A DNA stretch of 64,000 bases from positions 23,373,395 through 23,437,394 of the forward strand of contig JARZZO010000002.1 of the NCBI GenBank assembly GCA_030544215.1, in the 5' to 3' direction. Made by a program: the position numbers and the translations under genes. Below the pieces are notes generated by a model, which did no database searches, was not told the DNA's origin, and saw only the letters and a program-made list of their open reading frames with translations. The stretch comes from Zantedeschia hybrid cultivar (taxonomy: Eukaryota > Streptophyta > Magnoliopsida > Alismatales > Araceae). This document shows, piece by piece, positions 1 to 12,550 of this stretch (the first letter of the stretch is position 1; the number at the start of each line of letters is the position of its first letter).

Positions 1-1480
1 TTACTTGTTTGATGAACTGATTGTAGGGTAAGTAATGCTGCGGCAAGGACGTCGCCTATATTAGAAAGTAGAATGTGACATCCCTCAAATATAGTTGAAT
101 TGTATCTTCAAATATCGAAGTACTTTTTCGAATATTGTCGTAAAGGATTCTATAATTAAACGTACTTAAATGAGAGTAGTAACGAGATGTGTGATTTTTT
201 GGAAAATTTCCGTTCTAAAGTCAGTTATCTCTAAAAGTAGTCAAAACTGTAAAACCTTTAAAACAAAGCATACAATACCTTAAAATAGTTAGAGTAAAGA
301 ACGTTATAGATTTCCTTTCTCCTCCAAGTGAACTTGGTCCCGAGTGACTCCTGATGCTTCGATTAGATGGCAACCTTTGGGCATCTCCGTACCTTATTTT
401 TCATGTATTTTGCCTTCTCCTAGTTGCGGGCTTGTATAGGTCCGATGCCGTCCGCTAGTGTGCGATGTTCGTAGAGCTCTCTGACCTTGCCATGTGTATT
501 GTTTCTTCTTCTTTTCTGATGTTATTTGGAATCTTCCTTACCCTTCTTTATCCGTTCTGCCCTCTCTGCATATGAGCCTTCTGTATTTCCTACGACTATG
601 AATGAATGAATCTGCACCTTTTACTTGTCAAAAAAAAAAAAGGTTAAATGAAAAGTAATTTGTTTTATTGAAAAAAGAAGTGTGTGAGAGAGATGAAGGG
701 GGGAAATCAACGTCAACTAGTAGGATGTGCTGTGAATTAAAAATTTAAAATCAACTTTAATCTTAATTCTACTTGTAAATGTAAGCACCCAGGCCTCCAT
801 GGAGAGGGGACCCTCCAAACCATTTAGGTTTGGAAAACGACTCGAAGTGCCTGCCGGGAGAGGCGCACCCATCATCTCATTTCTATATTCACGCATCAGG
901 TGGAGAGACTAGTCACCTTTCTCAGCTACAAAACCTCTCCCACACCCATCATTTCCTTCATACATTATTGAAGAAGCTGCGCTTCAGGTAGAGGGACTCG
1001 CCACCTCTTTTCCCGCTCCAAAATCTAATGGAGCCCATCGCCATCGCTGTCCGCTGCTCCTCCCCTACCTCCAGGCCACCAGCTGAGAAGGCACAGGGCC
1101 CCTTGATGGGGGAGGGAGGGGAGGCTATCATCCGCTGGCCGTGTCCCATCACGTGACACGACGGGGCTTAACGTGGTCTGGCCGCGCATAAGGATATCTC
1201 GACGGGGACTCACACTGGCTCCTGTGGCAAGTTGGAGGCGTCTCTACGTGAAGGAGAGCAGGCTCCCCACTAATGCCTACACAAATGTTAACAGAAAAGA
1301 TCAAAGAAGGGCAACATGGGTTATCCTAATTAGAACATGAAGCCTCTCTAATTTGAGTTGGCCTCACACTCGAAGGTCCATGCAAGTTTAGATTAATGAC
1401 GTGACTTCCCTCTCATGTATAGGTGTATCCCCCCATGCCATTGTGACTTCAAAAAGTGAGGTGGGTATGCCTGACCTCGT
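1..1480. other. Intergenic, no gene recognised; poly-A tract at 630-641
   Basis: No supportable coding exon is visible. The stretch before about 629 ends in a run of about twelve A (630-641). This could be the tail of an old retroposed or LINE sequence, but no reverse transcriptase is readable. From about 780 to 1300 the sequence is more GC-rich. Short open frames there have no recognisable domain and are probably chance. Confidence 0.35.
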
Positions 1481-1494
1481 CCATATGAATTCAG

Positions 1495-1616
1495 ACAAAT
1501 GCCACTACCTCTCTCTCTCTATCTCTCAATAGAGATGTATCCCTACGTGGGTTAGACAAATGCAATTTACCCCTTCTCTCTCTATATATCTCAATAGAGG
1601 TGTATCCCCTGCATCC
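1495..1616. repeat. Short tandem duplication upstream of the PP2C gene
   Basis: A unit reading roughly agacaaatgc..., then a (CT)n tract, then caatagagatgtatccc occurs twice in a row. The first copy starts near 1494 and the second near 1555 (period about 60 bases). The copies diverge by several substitutions. It sits in the presumed promoter of the PP2C gene. Any regulatory role is unknown. Confidence 0.6.
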
Positions 1617-1781
1617 GCTTCTGCAAGGGGGTGTCGTGACGCGGAATTGAGTTGGAAGGGACCAGATTAAACCAACCCAAGTTTAGGAAGGATCCGCGTG
1701 ATGGGTCAGGTGGCAGAACTCGGGGCTGCCCCCCTTGCCTTGCTGGCGTCGTCTGGTTTTCTGTGAGTTCCATTTGCCGAG

Positions 1782-1818
<37 letters not shown>

Positions 1819-2674
1819 AGAGTAACGTTTGTTTTGCTTATATTCTCCCTTTGCCGCTGCTTCTTCGCTCCATCGCTCCAATAGGGGCTGATGGGGAAGC
1901 CATGACGCCCCCTCATTTCTCGTCGCCGCCCCTTTGCATCCTTCTGTTCGTCTCTTCCTCCATCAACAGTTCCTCCAAAAGCGGCGCCTTTTTTATCTGC
2001 TCCCGGGCGTGTCCATTCGCCAGATCTCTAGATCTGAGGCCTGCCCTGGCTATCATATACGCGGCTGCGCCTTTCACCTCCGTTGCCAGCTCAACTTGGA
2101 ATTGGTGGGCATAGAGAGGAAGAGATTTTCTCTGCCAGAGCCAAAGGTAGCATCTTTCGTCTGCTATCTTCCCTTTTGTGATGAAGATTTTTGCTGGGGG
2201 GTTGCTTTCTTTCTGGCTTGCACGCATCTGTAGGCTGTTGTTGAGTGTGGGATTGTGGTTTTCGGCTTTTGGGGAGGTAAATTTCTGATAGGTTTCCCTT
2301 TTTGCCGTTTTATTGTGCCTGCGCAGACGAAAAATTGGGTCTTGGTTACTCTACGCGTGAATGCGGAAGAGTTGTTGGATTGATCGGGAACAATAAAGAA
2401 AAGGTGAGATCTTTCTGGATCCTTATTCCATTTCTGCGCTTGATTCCCTTGATCCTCCATTTCCTTGGATTGCTTCATGGGTCCTTATCGAAACCAATAC
2501 CACCTCTATCTGACACACACAAAATTTTACTGTTGATCCCATTGTTCTTGGCTTTTCATACTTGGTGTGGCATGTTACTCTTGCGGCAGAATTGGAGGAG
2601 AACAATCGGACCTGGTTTTTTTTCTTTCCATATTGATGTCAAGAAATCGGAAGCGGGTGTGGGTGAGATGAGGG
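1617..2674 (+). promoter_or_regulatory. Promoter/5' leader of the PP2C gene, with (CT)n tract and likely leader intron
   Basis: A (CT)n run at about 1788-1816 lies upstream of the start codon; CT/GA tracts are common in plant core promoters and 5' leaders. A plausible leader intron runs from a good donor after 2403 (aag|gtgaga) to an acceptor at 2589 (gcggcag|aattgg), which would leave about 85 bases of leader before ATG 2675. The transcription start cannot be fixed. Short open frames in this region have no recognised domains. The leader intron is inferred from splice consensus only. Confidence 0.45.
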
Positions 2675-5600
2675 ATGTCATCTGCGTTGATGGACCTCCT
2701 CAGAGCCTGTTGGGCGCCATCGCCCGACCGATGCGTCCACGCTGGTTTGGACATGGTTGGCCGGCAGGACGGGCTCCTATGGTACAAGGACGCCGGGCAG
2801 CACATGAACGGTGAATTCTCCATGGCCGTTGTGCAGGCAAACAACTTGCTTGAGGACCAGAGCCAGATTGAGTCGGGGCCCCTGAGTACCCTGGAATCTG
2901 GCCCTCATGGTACCTTTGTCGGGATCTATGACGGTCACGGTGGACCGGAGACGTCCCGATATGTGAATGATCACCTCTTCTATCATCTGAAGAGTAAGTA
3001 TCCTGGATCAAAGTTCTCGCATTTTATTTCTCTTACGTGTCTTCTATTTAAAAACGCTGTCCTCATCTTTGTTGAATCCGGGGTTGTAACTGCATATGTG
3101 TACCTGACCAGATGTAATTTTATGTTAGTGTAGGGACTAGGGATTGCGGTGGCCCTTTGTCAGATACTGCTCTCATTCTTAGATAGCTTAAACATATCTT
3201 TTTTTCCTCTTTCTAACATTTCTGTCAATACTTGAACCTCCGTATAACATGTGTGAAATCCATCTTGTGAATCTTGTTAATTTTTCCATTAAAAGTTTGT
3301 TGGTTTTTTTTTCTCCTTAGCTACATCTTCATTTTTTTTTCTCTTTTACGTTTGTAATCTTTTTTTTCAGCCATATGTGGCTTTTGTCTCCGTGTGTTCA
3401 CAACTTTCGTGGTATTATAGCATAGAGCTATACGACTTTGATCTGATGCTCTTTTGATACCTACATATTGAGTTACAAATGTTGCCTGCATTCAATATCT
3501 TGTTATTCTTGTGCATTGTTGGTGTCAACATGATTTATGTCTTGTAGGGTTTACGTCAGAGCAAGAGTTGATGTCAGAAGATGTAATAAGGAAGGCATTT
3601 CAAGCAACAGAAGAGGGGTTTTTATCTCTGGTGACCAAACAATGGCCCATGAAACCTCAGATAGCTGCTGTTGGTTCTTGCTGTCTGGTTGGTGTCATCT
3701 GTGGTGGAACCCTTTATATTGCAAACCTTGGTGACTCTCGTGTAGTTTTAGGGAGACTTGTTAATGCAACTGGAGAAGTTCTGGCCGTCCAGTTGTCTGT
3801 GGAACACAATGCGGGTATTGAGTCAATACGGAAGGAGTTGCATTTATTGCATCCTGATGATTCAAAAATTGTGGTTTTAAAGCACAATGTTTGGCGCGTA
3901 AAGGGCCTCATACAGGTACTATTTTTCTACCGTTGCTTGCTTTGTTCATTGGGAACTCTTTCTTAGTTTATGGTAAACTGTCATAGGTATTTTCTAGCTT
4001 TTGTACTGTTGAAGTTTTGTATCTGAACCTCTGTGGCCTTCCTTACATCTTACGCTGACTGAGACATCTGGATTTGCCCTATGGACTTATATGCTACTTT
4101 TCAAAGAATGTCTTTTTTTTTTTTACAAGTATATGAATAGCTAGGAACTGATTGCAAGAGAACCCTCTCTTCAGTTGCTGAACTATGTTCATGGGCTAGT
4201 ATCCCCTGGTTTCATCCATTCTCATGCAGGAGCTATTGGTCAAGTAGGGCAGATGGGAGCATCTGATGGCAGATCAGAAGGTCTGTCGGATTGGATTTCA
4301 TACATCAAGAGGAAGTCCTGGATCGCTAGAGAGTTTTGAAGGTTGGTTGGAGATTTGCCAGATGGCTTGGATTTGGTGCCTAGCCTTGGGTGGCTTTAAG
4401 TGGCAAGGGTTCCTCAATTTTAGGGATGTTAGGATGCCTTTCTCTATAGTTAAGCCATCTTCCTCATTGTCTTTTCTGGACATTGGTCTGTGGGGATATC
4501 CACCTGGTAGCCTTTGTACAGAATGTGAACTTCTTCTGCGGGCCCTCAGGAATTGCATTCTTGTATAGTAACTTTGTGCTCTTTCATATTCAACAGACGT
4601 ATGACTGGTAGCATCTCAAGTTGTAGCTGGTTTACGAAAACATTTGAAAGAACATAGAAGGATGACACACTCACTTTGTCTACAGAAGAGGGAAGCAGTG
4701 AACTGCGGAAGGTTTTGTCTATATGTTTCCAATGTGGAAGGTTGCCATATCTCGACGCAGAAAATCTCCTTTTCGCCTAACCACGCTGGCAACGCCGTAA
4801 GGCTGGTAAAACAATCCTAAGTGTGTGGCAGTATTCATGGGAGGTGACGGATGGGATAGAAGGGGAGCAAAACACATGAATATCTCACTGCAGTTCTCAA
4901 CATCTGCACACGATAGAATTGTAGCCGTTGAAATTTGAAAGATTATAGATCTCAACCACCAAATAGTTACCCTGCTATGCTAGTTAATGCATATGTCAAA
5001 GTGGCATAACTTCCTGGATGGTTGGAGCAACAATAAAATTGCTAGTAAGGCCTGTGTCTTGGCATTCAAATTGATAACAAAATCAGTCAGTTCTGTAAAT
5101 TCCGGCACAAATATTCAGAGAGGCAGGACATGAATTTGAATAAAGGAAGAGGGCAAAAGGATCTTCAGACTCTTCTTAAGGCCTCCAGTAACATTGGCAT
5201 CCGTGGTACTGAAAGTGGACTTTGCAGCCTCAGGGAACCATCCTCTGTTAACTGAATTAATATAGTGAGCCACTGTAGTGGAGTGTTAGTGATCTTTGTA
5301 CATTGTCCTGGTGATATTTAATTTAGATTTAATTGTTCTTCGTAGGCACTAGGTAGTCACAGTTTGGTGAAAGAGGAACTCTCCTTCACTATGGTTGTAC
5401 TGCCTCTATTGATTTTTCAATGAAATTGATGGTGGAATCTGCAAGATTTTTTTCTGGAAAAAAAGGAATTCTGGGGAAGTTGTGCATGCACTGACAGGTA
5501 GATAATGAGCTAGTAGGTGATTTTCAGAAGCTCTGTGGGTGAACTCTTGCTACTGGCTGTAACTCCTTCAAAGAGATGAATTGTACTGTATGTACATTCA

Positions 5601-8372
5601 GAATTCTCATTTGATTCCATGTTAGACTTTCTGGAAAGTAGTGCTATGTTCTTCTAGTGGTTCTGGTCCATAAAAGAGAATGATGGGCTTTCTTTTCATA
5701 CATCCTTTTGTTTTGGTTGCCTTCATTGGATCGTTCCTCTCTATAAGCTTTGATGTTTACATTTGGTCTATCAACGACTTTCTCCTTTGATCATTTGTTT
5801 AGCATCAGTATTCTCCCTTGCCAGACTGAGAGTTTGAGACCATGGGGACCAATGGGATATTTTATCTGCAAAGGAAACATAAACCCAAAAATATGTGGAT
5901 GCATGTGTCTGAATTATTGTATATACTATCCTTTATATTCTGTTTACTCTCAGGTCTCTCTCTTTTTTGGTACTTACTGGAATATTATGGCAATCAAACG
6001 TGACGTTGAGAGCAAGAAAAGCCTATGAGGCATGCTGCTTGACCTAGAATGGTTCATGATTGTCATCTCATTGGGAATAAAGTCCAAGAGATCAGTCAAG
6101 GACATGAGCGTGGGCTGCATAATCAGACTCACTCTTTCCCATCCTTTGGGTCTTAATTATTTTACAGTGGGTTTAAATACCAATACTTTCTGGAAGGAAA
6201 TATAGAGATATAGATTCGGTAATTACTGTTCAAATCACTTTAAGAAAATGCTATTCAAGTCAACTTGAATGATCTGTTGTATCACATTTTTTTTTATCGA
6301 ACTTATCCATGCTCTCTGTGTTTTTCCTTTTGTTATACTTACGATATGTTGTGGTGTTTGCCATAAGTTCTAAGAACTGGTACTGTCTTGCAGGTTTCTA
6401 GGTCTATTGGGGATGTGTATCTAAAGAAGGCTGAATTCAACAGGGAGCCATTGTATCCAAAGTTTCGCCTTCGCGAGCCTTTCAAAAGGCCAATACTGAG
6501 TGCTGAACCGTCAATTTCTGTTCAAGCATTACTACCACATGACCAGTTCCTCATATTTGCCTCTGATGGCCTTTGGGAACATCTTAGCAATGATGAAGCT
6601 GTTGACATTGTTCAAAGTCATCCACACCATGTAAGCCAACTATTTTCTTTTCCAGTTGATAGCTGTAGGATATCCATTATCTAGGCTGTTGCTAGGTTGA
6701 AGCTTCTGATTAAGGCTAATTAATGAATACTACGCTATATCTCCAATGGTCTGGGAGGAATTAGTTTGGTTAAAACACATAATAGCATTCCTAGGGAAGG
6801 AAAATTCATTTTGAACATAATCCTGTTATTTGTCTCTTCGATTTGGGTGGCATCGTAAGTATCAAGTTTACACAACAGATTCAGCACAAAAAGGCATGGC
6901 AGACTGATAATTCCATAACAATAAAAATGTTCTATTAGGAAGATGAGACAAAATGTTTAGGAGGGCAATAAACACTAATCATATCTGAAGTCCACATATG
7001 AGCTGTTTGCCTACCAGTGCATGGTTCATGTCCTCGTCCTCCCTGTTTGAGGCTGCAATAGACCTGTTACAGATTCTCAAGATGAATGCCCTTCTATCCT
7101 CTCTTCTATACAGGTAATGACTTCAATACTTGAACAAACCTTGATGGGGCGTGTGTGGTGAAGATTTCCTGTTGACACTCCAGAAATTCAAATGCAAAAG
7201 TGTTAGTTTTCAACACATGCAGTGGAGGAAACAGTGTTCCTGGAGCACATCAGATACCGAGGGCCTAACAACACTACTAGGCTAGCAGATGTTAACAATG
7301 ACCGTCAATTCGTTAAAAGAGGATGACAGAAATAGCATTACATAATATTTCATACTTGAGTAAGAAAGTCAACAGACTTGAACAACAAAGCATACTGTAT
7401 TACATCTTGGTTACATAATATGGGTGGTATTTGCCATGGGAAATCCCCGTGTGCATGGAAAACTTTACACACATATTATAGTGCGTAATCCCATTTTAGC
7501 AAGCCCATAGCTGAGCTCGTTATTTTTAGATTCCTAATTGTTCCTCTCAGGCTCAGCAATCCTTGCTCTGCATGAACTTACATGGCGAGGAAGGTGTTGG
7601 CCTATAGCTAGTTCCAAGGGTTGTACTCACACTGAAATGTAAAGTGCTTCTGCCAGGCTGTGTTTTGACATTCTAATGTGTGAATTGTCCATGAGGTGCG
7701 CTAATACTGAAATGTAAAGCATATACTTTATGGGCGTAGTTAATGCCAGAATGTAAAATCCCAAGTATTATGGTAAAAACTTTTGTCTCTTAGAAAAGAT
7801 GTAGCGAAAGCTAAAGGATTTTGGGACCATGGTTTTCTTGAACGTGTGAGCTAAGAAAGTGGAAACAGAGGTTTTAATTCCCCGGGCTCTGAACTTGTTA
7901 CCATCGGAATTCCCTTGTGTCACTTAGAAGTTCAATTTATGGACTCTTTATGGCAGTGCTGCTGTAATGTATATGCCCACATGCACGTGTATATCTCTAA
8001 CATATTAACTTCATGGACTCTTTATGGCAGAGTGCTGTTGTAATGTACATGCCCACATGCACGAGTAGATCTCTAACATGTTAATTTGCTTGTTGTCTTC
8101 AGGGCAGTGCTCGGAGGCTTGTGAAAGCCGCCCTTCAGGCAGCAGCCAAGAAAAGAGAAATGAGATATTCTGACCTGAAGAAGATTGACCGTGGTGTCCG
8201 TAGGCATTTCCACGATGACATCACTGTTGTTGTGGTCTTCCTAGACTCAAGTCTAGTAAGCAAAGCCACCTCATACGATGGTCCACATGTGTCTGTAAGA
8301 GGAGGGGGGATTAGTTTACCACCCAATTCTCTTGCTCAATGTGGCACGCCTACGGAACTCGGTTACTCATGA
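2675..8372 (+). CDS. Protein phosphatase 2C, clade D type (4 coding exons, 397 aa)
   Basis: The coding exons are 2675-2993, 3548-3915, 6394-6630 and 8103-8372. All have GT-AG borders and the phases join cleanly (a split Arg codon at the first junction, whole codons after that), giving 397 residues, the usual size of plant clade D PP2Cs. Metal- and phosphate-binding motifs are present in order: DGHGG at 86-90, the GGTLYIANLGDSR block at about 158-171, the VSRSIGD segment at 230-236, FASDG with Asp287, and HDDITV with Asp346/Asp347. ATG 2675 was chosen because the family opens with a short SALM.LLRAC-like N-terminus followed by QDGLLWYKD. PP2Cs are Mg/Mn-dependent Ser/Thr phosphatases. Members of this clade dephosphorylate the plasma-membrane H+-ATPase and are inhibited by SAUR proteins. 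Which family member this is cannot be told. No catalytic residue is missing and the frame is intact, so it looks functional. Confidence 0.95.
2994..3547 (+). other. PP2C intron 1
   Basis: The donor is a|gtaagta after 2993 and the acceptor is ttgtag|gg before 3548. The intron is T-rich, as expected for a plant intron. The open frame continues about 140 bases into it by chance. Nothing else is recognised inside. Confidence 0.85.
3916..6393 (+). other. PP2C intron 2 (2.48 kb), no recognised content
   Basis: The donor is cag|gtacta after 3915 and the acceptor is cttgcag|gtttc before 6394. Removing it joins GLIQ to VSRSIG, an unbroken block in this family. The interior holds only short open frames without domains. 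No transposon termini were recognised. Confidence 0.85.
6631..8102 (+). other. PP2C intron 3 (1.47 kb), with a 74-bp tandem duplication
   Basis: The donor is ccat|gtaagc after 6630 and the acceptor is tcttcag|ggcagt before 8103. Just upstream of the acceptor a unit containing ggactctttatggcag and tgcccacatgcacg is duplicated head to tail, with equivalent positions 7941 and 8015 (period 74). The copies differ at few bases, so the duplication looks recent. Confidence 0.8.
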
Positions 8373-9480
8373 CTTCCACTTGGTTTCTCCTCGTCCACCT
8401 TTAAGACAAAGGCATCCTCGTACTCTCTTAGCTGCCACAGGCAACCTCATTGGACATGTCCAGAATGCATAAAGAGCGGCAAGGTATGGCATTTTGATCG
8501 ACTCTGATATTGTTCTGGTAAAAATCTGTTTCCTTTGTGCTATCATAGGAGTAGGAGCAGATGATAAATAACTATTAGCTTTTCAGGTAGAAGGGAAGGA
8601 GCTTCCAGGTGAAGAAACTTTTCTCTAGTACATTTTGCTATTCTTTCTTTTCTCCCTTCACTTGTCACCCCCTCCTGTCATCTGTAGATTATGTGGAACA
8701 TCTGCCTTCACGCCCTAATAATCATCATTTTTGGTCGGGTTGTAACGTGTTAATCGCGTTTCAACTGATCATCGGTGTTCCCCAGATCCCAGGTCTACAA
8801 ATGCTTCCCATCTGGTGATCCGGCTCGTTTCGCGGATGGCTGGCTGTAGAAAAGTTCTTCAAAATTATTAATATAAGACTTCAGTTTTCTTCACGCCAAC
8901 AGATGAATGTGCTGTTAATGTGTTTGCATTTGGGACTCCAAAAGCGAGCTGCTTGCCAATGCCCATTACAGTGATATGGCCTTGTGCTACCAATTTTGAT
9001 GCTTTTGCTTGTTCTAGTGTTGTCTCCCTGTTTGAATGAGGTTTTACTTGCGTTCTTGATTTCATCCATTGATTGCTCTGTCAAGTAGTTTTCCCTGTTC
9101 TTGTGAGTAAAAGGGTCTTTAATTGATGCGAATGTCCTCTTCAGCCCTTGAGGACTGAATGACATAAGACAATGGGGCCAGAAATTTTTAACCTTTGAAC
9201 GGGCATCTGAATGTGGTTCAGCCCGAATACTTGTCATTGGAAACAATTGTCAAGAAAAAGGCCAAAATAGGGGGGTTGAACAGCAACAATGTAGTCACAG
9301 CAGCCGGCCACACCTTCTTGAATAGATTTTTCATCTGCTCTTCCACACGCTGTTGTGTATTAGAGGATATTATATAAAACTAGTGGCACAACGTTCTGGA
9401 GAGTGAAGGGTCGTTTATATTATTTGTCTTTTGTTGCTGATGTCATAATATGTTAATATTATGTACTTAACATGCAAACA
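8373..9480 (+). other. PP2C 3' untranslated region and downstream spacer
   Basis: Sequence after the TGA at 8370-8372. The 3' UTR probably extends several hundred bases, but the poly-A site cannot be placed. Open frames on the minus strand at 8868-9246 have no recognised domain and are not supported as a gene. Confidence 0.4.
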
Positions 9481-9485
9481 CTTTA

Positions 9486-9772
9486 TGGGGTGTGTTTGGT
9501 GCAGCTTTCAATTGGAAGTATTTTTAGATGTTCATTTAGTTATTTTGTGAGAAAAAATAAGTAGCTGATGGAAGCCGCTTTAATGGCATTTAGTTTATTT
9601 TTTGGCTTCTAACAAAAAGTTATGACTTGAAGCTTCTTAAATCGGAGGAGAGATTTGACTTTTATGATAATTTAAAATTAGTCATAACTACTTGCATCTA
9701 TCTTTCTCATGTTATAAGAGGAAATCCAAAGTGGCTTTCCATTATAAGTTTCGCCAATACGCCTTAAGGCCG
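9486..9772. mobile_element. hAT-like MITE
   Basis: The left end reads gggtgtgtttggtgcagc...ttggaag. The right end, read in reverse complement, is ggcgtattggcgaaact...atggaaag, an imperfect inverted terminal repeat of roughly 30 bases typical of small non-autonomous hAT-like elements. There is no transposase frame. The outer boundaries and target duplication are not clear. Confidence 0.5.
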
Positions 9773-10250
9773 TGATTGGCGTAGCTTCCAAATGGAAGCA
9801 TTTTAAAACTTCTATTTAGTTAGTTTAGGAGAAAAAAGATAGGTGTTAGAAGTCGTGTATATAATATTTTGGCTGCTTTTTGGTTTTCAATCAAAAGTCA
9901 AAAAAAAAAAAAAAAAAGTGGAGTTGTTAGTGGAAGTTTTAACTTTTATACTATCTAAAATTAGTTATGATCATTTCATGTATCATTTTTTTTATGAGAA
10001 ATGCTTGCTGTACTGGGTGCCGTATAGTTGCATGGTGTACCACATGCGGCACAGCGTCGGATCGCGTGAGTGTGTGGTCTTTGTTTTGAAGTATCGAATG
10101 GTGAAGCAAGGTGGACTCTTCTTTTACATTGTAAAAGAAAGTTAAAAAGTGGTTTTCAACTAGAATTATGTCGAAAATGTCTTCAAGTGTTTTAGTTGCC
10201 ACAGTTAGAATGTTCAGCTGTGGGCATTTTAAGGTGTTAACGTCGATATG
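9773..10250. repeat. Second, degraded copy of the adjacent MITE with an A-run
   Basis: Starting at ccgtgattggcgtagcttcc (9773) the sequence repeats the left end of the 9486-9772 element, then continues into an A-run of about 19 bases (9900-9918) and degenerate sequence. The right end could not be fixed. The frames here have no domain. Confidence 0.35.
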
Positions 10251-11630
10251 TTGACAGCTGAGAGGATTGTGAAGATCGGACAGCGCAGTGTTTTTTTTTA
10301 TTTGAAAAATTACTTAGTTAAGAGGTCACTGACTTCACGTCAATAGCTGCAAATAGATAAGATCATGTTGTTTCACGATCTGATGGTGAAGGCACGATCC
10401 ACAGCTGTGTTGCAATTGCATAAGATTAGATATAGGAATTTCTTCTATACATCTTTTACAAACGTGAAAGTATTTTATTTCGAGAGAATTGGATGCAGGC
10501 TAGCATGTTCAGGATCTGTTGGGTTTATACTGTTTGCAAGGTATTTATATTAAGTTTCATGTCTATTAAAGTCTTCCACAGATAAGTGAAAATTGTGGTT
10601 AGAAAATTATTCTTCTACTCTCTGAAATATTCCATTCTTTTCAAGGATCTATGTTCCTAACCTTCTCTATGGGAAAATAGAATTAAAAATTTCTCCCCAC
10701 TCTCTGGGAAAAAAATTCTCCCCATTCTGAAAATGTGGTAATGGAATTCTCCATTGATAGGGTACACAGAACCGTCCGATCAAGTGTGCTCGCGGCTCGC
10801 ATGCATGGGCTCACGTGCTAAATCTCTACCCATGCAGAGTGCAGTTGATGGCCATCTCGGTTATCAGATGTCACCCTCCATAAATTTGGAGCACTGATGG
10901 CGTATTCAATATGTGAAAAAGGATTTATGGCCATTACATGTAATTATAAATGATTTTGGAATTTTGAAATGCGAAAAGTCTTAAAATGCAGCAACATGTA
11001 TTGCAATAAATTGATAACAATCGCATATTCTATCTAGTTTGCATAATTTAACAATATCAATTAAGTGTTAAAAATTGATTAGTATAAACTACTTTAATAG
11101 TTCATTTAAATACTCTTAATAGTTCGCTTATCCTTACCATTTTAAATGCATATTTTACAAATGATATAAATGTCAATAATAATCTCCATTCAATACCTAC
11201 TTTGCGTAAATTAGTAATGTCAATGTTAATATTATGTAGTATAAATTATTTGTAATAATTTATTGACAATTATCATTTTAAACGCCTAGTTCACCTACTT
11301 TGTATAGATTGATAATTGTTATTAGGTATTAATATTTATGTAATATTAATTACTCTTATGAGGGGAAGTAAAGGGGACATCGGCTTGTAAAAATGGAGAT
11401 ATCCTCAAAAGCCTTAACAAATGTCATGCCAAACGGAGAATGGAATAGAGTGGGGTTTAACCCATTCCTATCCTAATACCAAACGGGCAAACGGGAACTA
11501 AGTGATAAGTGCATAGACGTGGTCAGGGTGCGGTCAGAACGGTTGGCATCTATTCCTCTGCCAATTCACTGCACACGTATTCACTTCATCTCAATAATGT
11601 TAACTGGGTAAATAAAAACTTTTCTTGTAA
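10251..11630. other. AT-rich intergenic sequence, no gene recognised
   Basis: No coding exon is supportable. A terminus-like motif, taccaaacgggc, occurs near 11480 and resembles ends of plant DNA transposons, but no matching left end was identified. Confidence 0.4.
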
Positions 11631-12009
11631 AAGTAACATTTGTTGCACTGATCTCTAATGCTGCAGTGAGGGTTAGTGTAGCGGGATTTTTTTTTAAAAA
11701 AAATTTGTAAGGTTGGTCCCGAGGTGTCCTACATGTTCATATAGATCGATCTTTGATTGGATAACTTAAAAAAAAATTGAAAAATAAAAGATCGAGCTTC
11801 AAAGAACAGTAAAAAATATCTTTAATGAGCCAAACCTAATAAAAGTCTTTGGTTTTTATATTTTTTTGAATCATCCGATTAAGAGATCGGTCTGTCTGTA
11901 TGGACGTGTAAGACACCTCAGAGCCAACCTAAAAAAAATTCAAAAGATAATTATTTTTCTACCCCACTGTGTTGACCTTCTGTGCAAGTCAGTACAATAA
12001 GTGTTACTC
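11631..12009. mobile_element. Fold-back MITE, family with AGTAACA/TGTTACT ends (copy 1)
   Basis: The ends read aagtaacatttgttgcactg (left) and, in reverse complement, gagtaacacttattgtactg (right). Complementarity extends inward: the stretch around cccgaggtgtcctac pairs with gtaagacacctcag, and ttgattggataac pairs with gaatcatccgattaag. The whole ~379-bp element could therefore fold into a hairpin. The same layout recurs at 20450-20832. There is no coding capacity. Confidence 0.75.
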
Positions 12010-12036
12010 TTCCTTTAAATATTCCATTACTTTTCA

Positions 12037-12113
12037 AGTAATACTTGCTGCAATGTCCCTACTTGTTGTATGTATAAGCATTGCAGTTGGGAGGCATTGT
12101 AACAAGTATTACT
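12037..12113. mobile_element. 77-bp mini fold-back element
   Basis: The left 19 bases (12037-12055, agtaatacttgctgcaatg) and the reverse complement of the right 19 bases (12095-12113) agree at 17 of 19 positions. The termini match those of the neighbouring 379-bp MITE family, so this may be an internally deleted derivative. It lies only 27 bases from the larger element. Confidence 0.6.
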
Positions 12114-12295
12114 CTTACTTTTATCCTTGTGCGTGCTCGTGTACGTCTAATAATGATAATTTTTGTGTATGCTTAAGGTAATATCCATTGCTGTGAGTGC
12201 ACAACACCTCTCTTAACATATTAGAAGTTAACGATTGACAGCGAAATTTCTTCATTTTAACTAAAAAACTAAGTTGCCAGTCATTTTACCTTCTG

Positions 12296-12550
12296 TTTGA
12301 GGTGTCATAAATTATTTTACGGTATTTTTTCCGGCATTTGGTGTGTTGTAAATTACAGTATTTTAAAACCATTTGACCTTTAAAATATTCCTTTTGGCTG
12401 ATTTCATGTTACAGCCTAAAATCACAGTAAACTAAAACCAATAATTTCAAAACCAGTAATTAAAATCAGAGATTTTATTTTTACTGATTGTAAATGATTT
12501 CAAAACCGAGATTTAGTGACATTTTACAGCGCACCAAACGAGCTCTTAGT
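12296..12550. mobile_element. MITE, TTTACAGTATTTTA family (copy 1)
   Basis: Contains tgttgtaaattacagtattt..., a centre rich in aaaccagtaatt..., and an end tttacagcgcaccaaacgag. The same ordered motifs recur at about 55375-55635 and 63500-63811. The terminal gcaccaaacg / tttggtgtg inverted motif is typical of small hAT-type elements. Exact ends are uncertain. Confidence 0.5.
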
